NCBI RefSeq assembly: GCF_022512515.1
Contig: NZ_JAKWBK010000001.1
Span: 124,001 to 188,000, forward strand
Source of the DNA: Paraniabella hibiscisoli
GTDB lineage: Bacteria; Bacteroidota; Bacteroidia; Chitinophagales; Chitinophagaceae
Reading direction: 5' to 3'
DNA length: 64,000 nt
The notes below the pieces were generated by a model, which did not search any database, was not told the DNA's origin, and worked only from the letters and a program-made list of their open reading frames with translations. Shown piece after piece: positions 63,206-64,000 of this stretch. Position 1 is the stretch's first letter. Every line of letters starts with the position of its first letter. A program made the position numbers and the translations under genes.

Positions 63206-64000
63206 ATGTCCTTCCTGCTGGTAGAACCTATCATTCCTTTGCCCGGTGAAGATATTATGGTTGGCGGCTATCGCTCTACGGGCGAGCGCCCATTGGGAAG
63301 ACGTTCCGCCTGGGAAACCAGAACGGTAACCAGGCGCCGGCAAAGCGGCTCAACAGAAACCATAAACCTGCTCTACCAAACCTTACGCAATGTTCAGCTA
63401 ACAACCATGCATTACACTTCAGCAGAAGGTATCCATGTAAGAATAGAAGACGTTAGACCAGAAGATGCCGTTATTATCGACAACACTTTAAATCTTATAC
63501 CACCTGTGCACCTGCAGTTGTTTAACAGGGAAAAGCCGGAAGGCATTTTAATTCATAGCACTACGGGCACAGGCAATAGTATAAGCTTCACAGGAGGGCT
63601 TAATGCAGGGGCTGACTACACATCTACCCTGTTCTTCCAGGAGCAGCGAGGCATTATAATTACTTATGGCGCTTTATGGCATCACCGGGAAGATGAGGGT
63701 TTAGATATTTGCCCGGCAATCTTGCACGAAATAGGCCACGTTCTGACACACGATGGCAGCTTAACCGACCGTTATATTGATGCCGGTTTACGCGCAAGCA
63801 TGCGTACTACCGGGTGTCAAAAAATCCCGGCACGGAGGAAGCGCTTTGTAATGCCTATATGTATATGTTATGCTATGGCAGCGATAACATCAGTATCCAT
63901 GATTTTGGCAGTGGAAGTACCAATCAAAACAACCGGTTGGTGCGGGCGGGGCTTAGGCAAGCCAGAGCCTTTTCCGGCATGCTCGATGAAAACTGGCGCA
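63206..64000 (+). CDS. HEIGH-motif putative zinc metallopeptidase, runs off the window
   Basis: The open frame starts at ATG 63206 (MSFLLVEPIIPLPGEDIMVG) and reaches the window end, so it is 3'-truncated here. Residues ~170-180 contain CPAILHEIGHVLTHDG, a zincin HExxH motif. After a frame break near 63818 comes NPGTEEALCNAYMYMLCYGSDN, whose Glu could be the third ligand. The N-terminal ~150 residues, without a signal peptide, are beta-rich and unrecognised, with VHLQLFNREKPEGILIH and DYTSTLFFQEQRGIIITYGA. No named family was recognised. It might be a toxin or effector-like peptidase, but neighbouring genes downstream are not visible. Confidence 0.65.
   Translation, partial: MSFLLVEPIIPLPGEDIMVGGYRSTGERPLGRRSAWETRTVTRRRQSGSTETINLLYQTLRNVQLTTMHYTSAEGIHVRIEDVRPEDAVIIDNTLNLIPPVHLQLFNREKPEGILIHSTTGTGNSISFTGGLNAGADYTSTLFFQEQRGIIITYGALWHHREDEGLDICPAILHEIGHVLTHDGSLTDRYIDAGLRASMRTTGCQKIPARRKRFVMPICICYAMAAITSVSMILAVEVPIKTTGWCGRGLGKPEPFPACSMKTGA

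Overview
The window reads as a chromosome segment of a Bacteroidota bacterium, most likely Chitinophagaceae (the family assignment is inference). Supporting signs are several TAnnTTTG-type -7 promoter elements, a hybrid two-component system, a TonB-dependent receptor with DUF4625-type lipoproteins, a GLPGLI/PNGase F fusion, a bifunctional rhamnulose-1-phosphate aldolase/dehydrogenase and Bacteroidota-type SdhCAB. No rRNA, tRNA, CRISPR array, prophage or complete insertion sequence was recognised. Two RAYT-type (REP-associated tyrosine transposase) genes are present.

The reading frame breaks about once per kilobase. The breaks fall mostly in or beside homopolymer runs and hit indispensable genes (fusA, valS, glnS, ribBA, thrABC, tamB). 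The simplest explanation is homopolymer-length error in the assembly, not gene decay. Broken genes are therefore annotated as single full-length CDS, with the breakpoints given.

Layout. 1-5.6 kb: end of a membrane protein, then a metal-uptake-like cluster (His-rich small protein, TonB receptor, two DUF4625-type lipoproteins) behind a palindromic operator-like site. 5.6-13.4 kb: DUF421 membrane protein, glnS, three lipoproteins, small membrane proteins, an ATP-grasp-like protein and a CCG-domain Fe-S protein. 13.4-19 kb: glutaminyl cyclase, ribBA, a divergent HxlR regulator/nitroreductase pair with a palindrome between them, and a secreted EEP-family nuclease. 19-27 kb: tamB and a secreted HExxH protein with a C-terminal barrel. 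27-30 kb: a PNGase F-like gene between two RAYT genes with REP-like palindromes. 30-39 kb: valS, an N-acetylmuramidase, a lipoprotein, and the sdhC-sdhA-sdhB operon with a glycosyltransferase gene between sdhA and sdhB.

39-57 kb is a rhamnose/rhamnogalacturonan region. It holds a GntR regulator, a CE12-like acetylesterase, a hybrid two-component regulator, and the rhamnose operon rhaT-rhaD/dehydrogenase-rhaI-rhaB. The thrA-thrB-thrC operon sits in the middle of it. Upstream of thrA is a 26-codon open frame very rich in Thr and Ile, a candidate attenuation leader peptide. A 7-bp microsatellite separates thrB from thrC.

57-64 kb: an acyltransferase, an RDD protein, fusA, a possible 35-residue membrane peptide, a secreted repeat protein whose C-terminal domain contains an unusual hydrophobic hairpin, a UPF0173 hydrolase, and the start of an HEIGH-motif protein that runs off the window.
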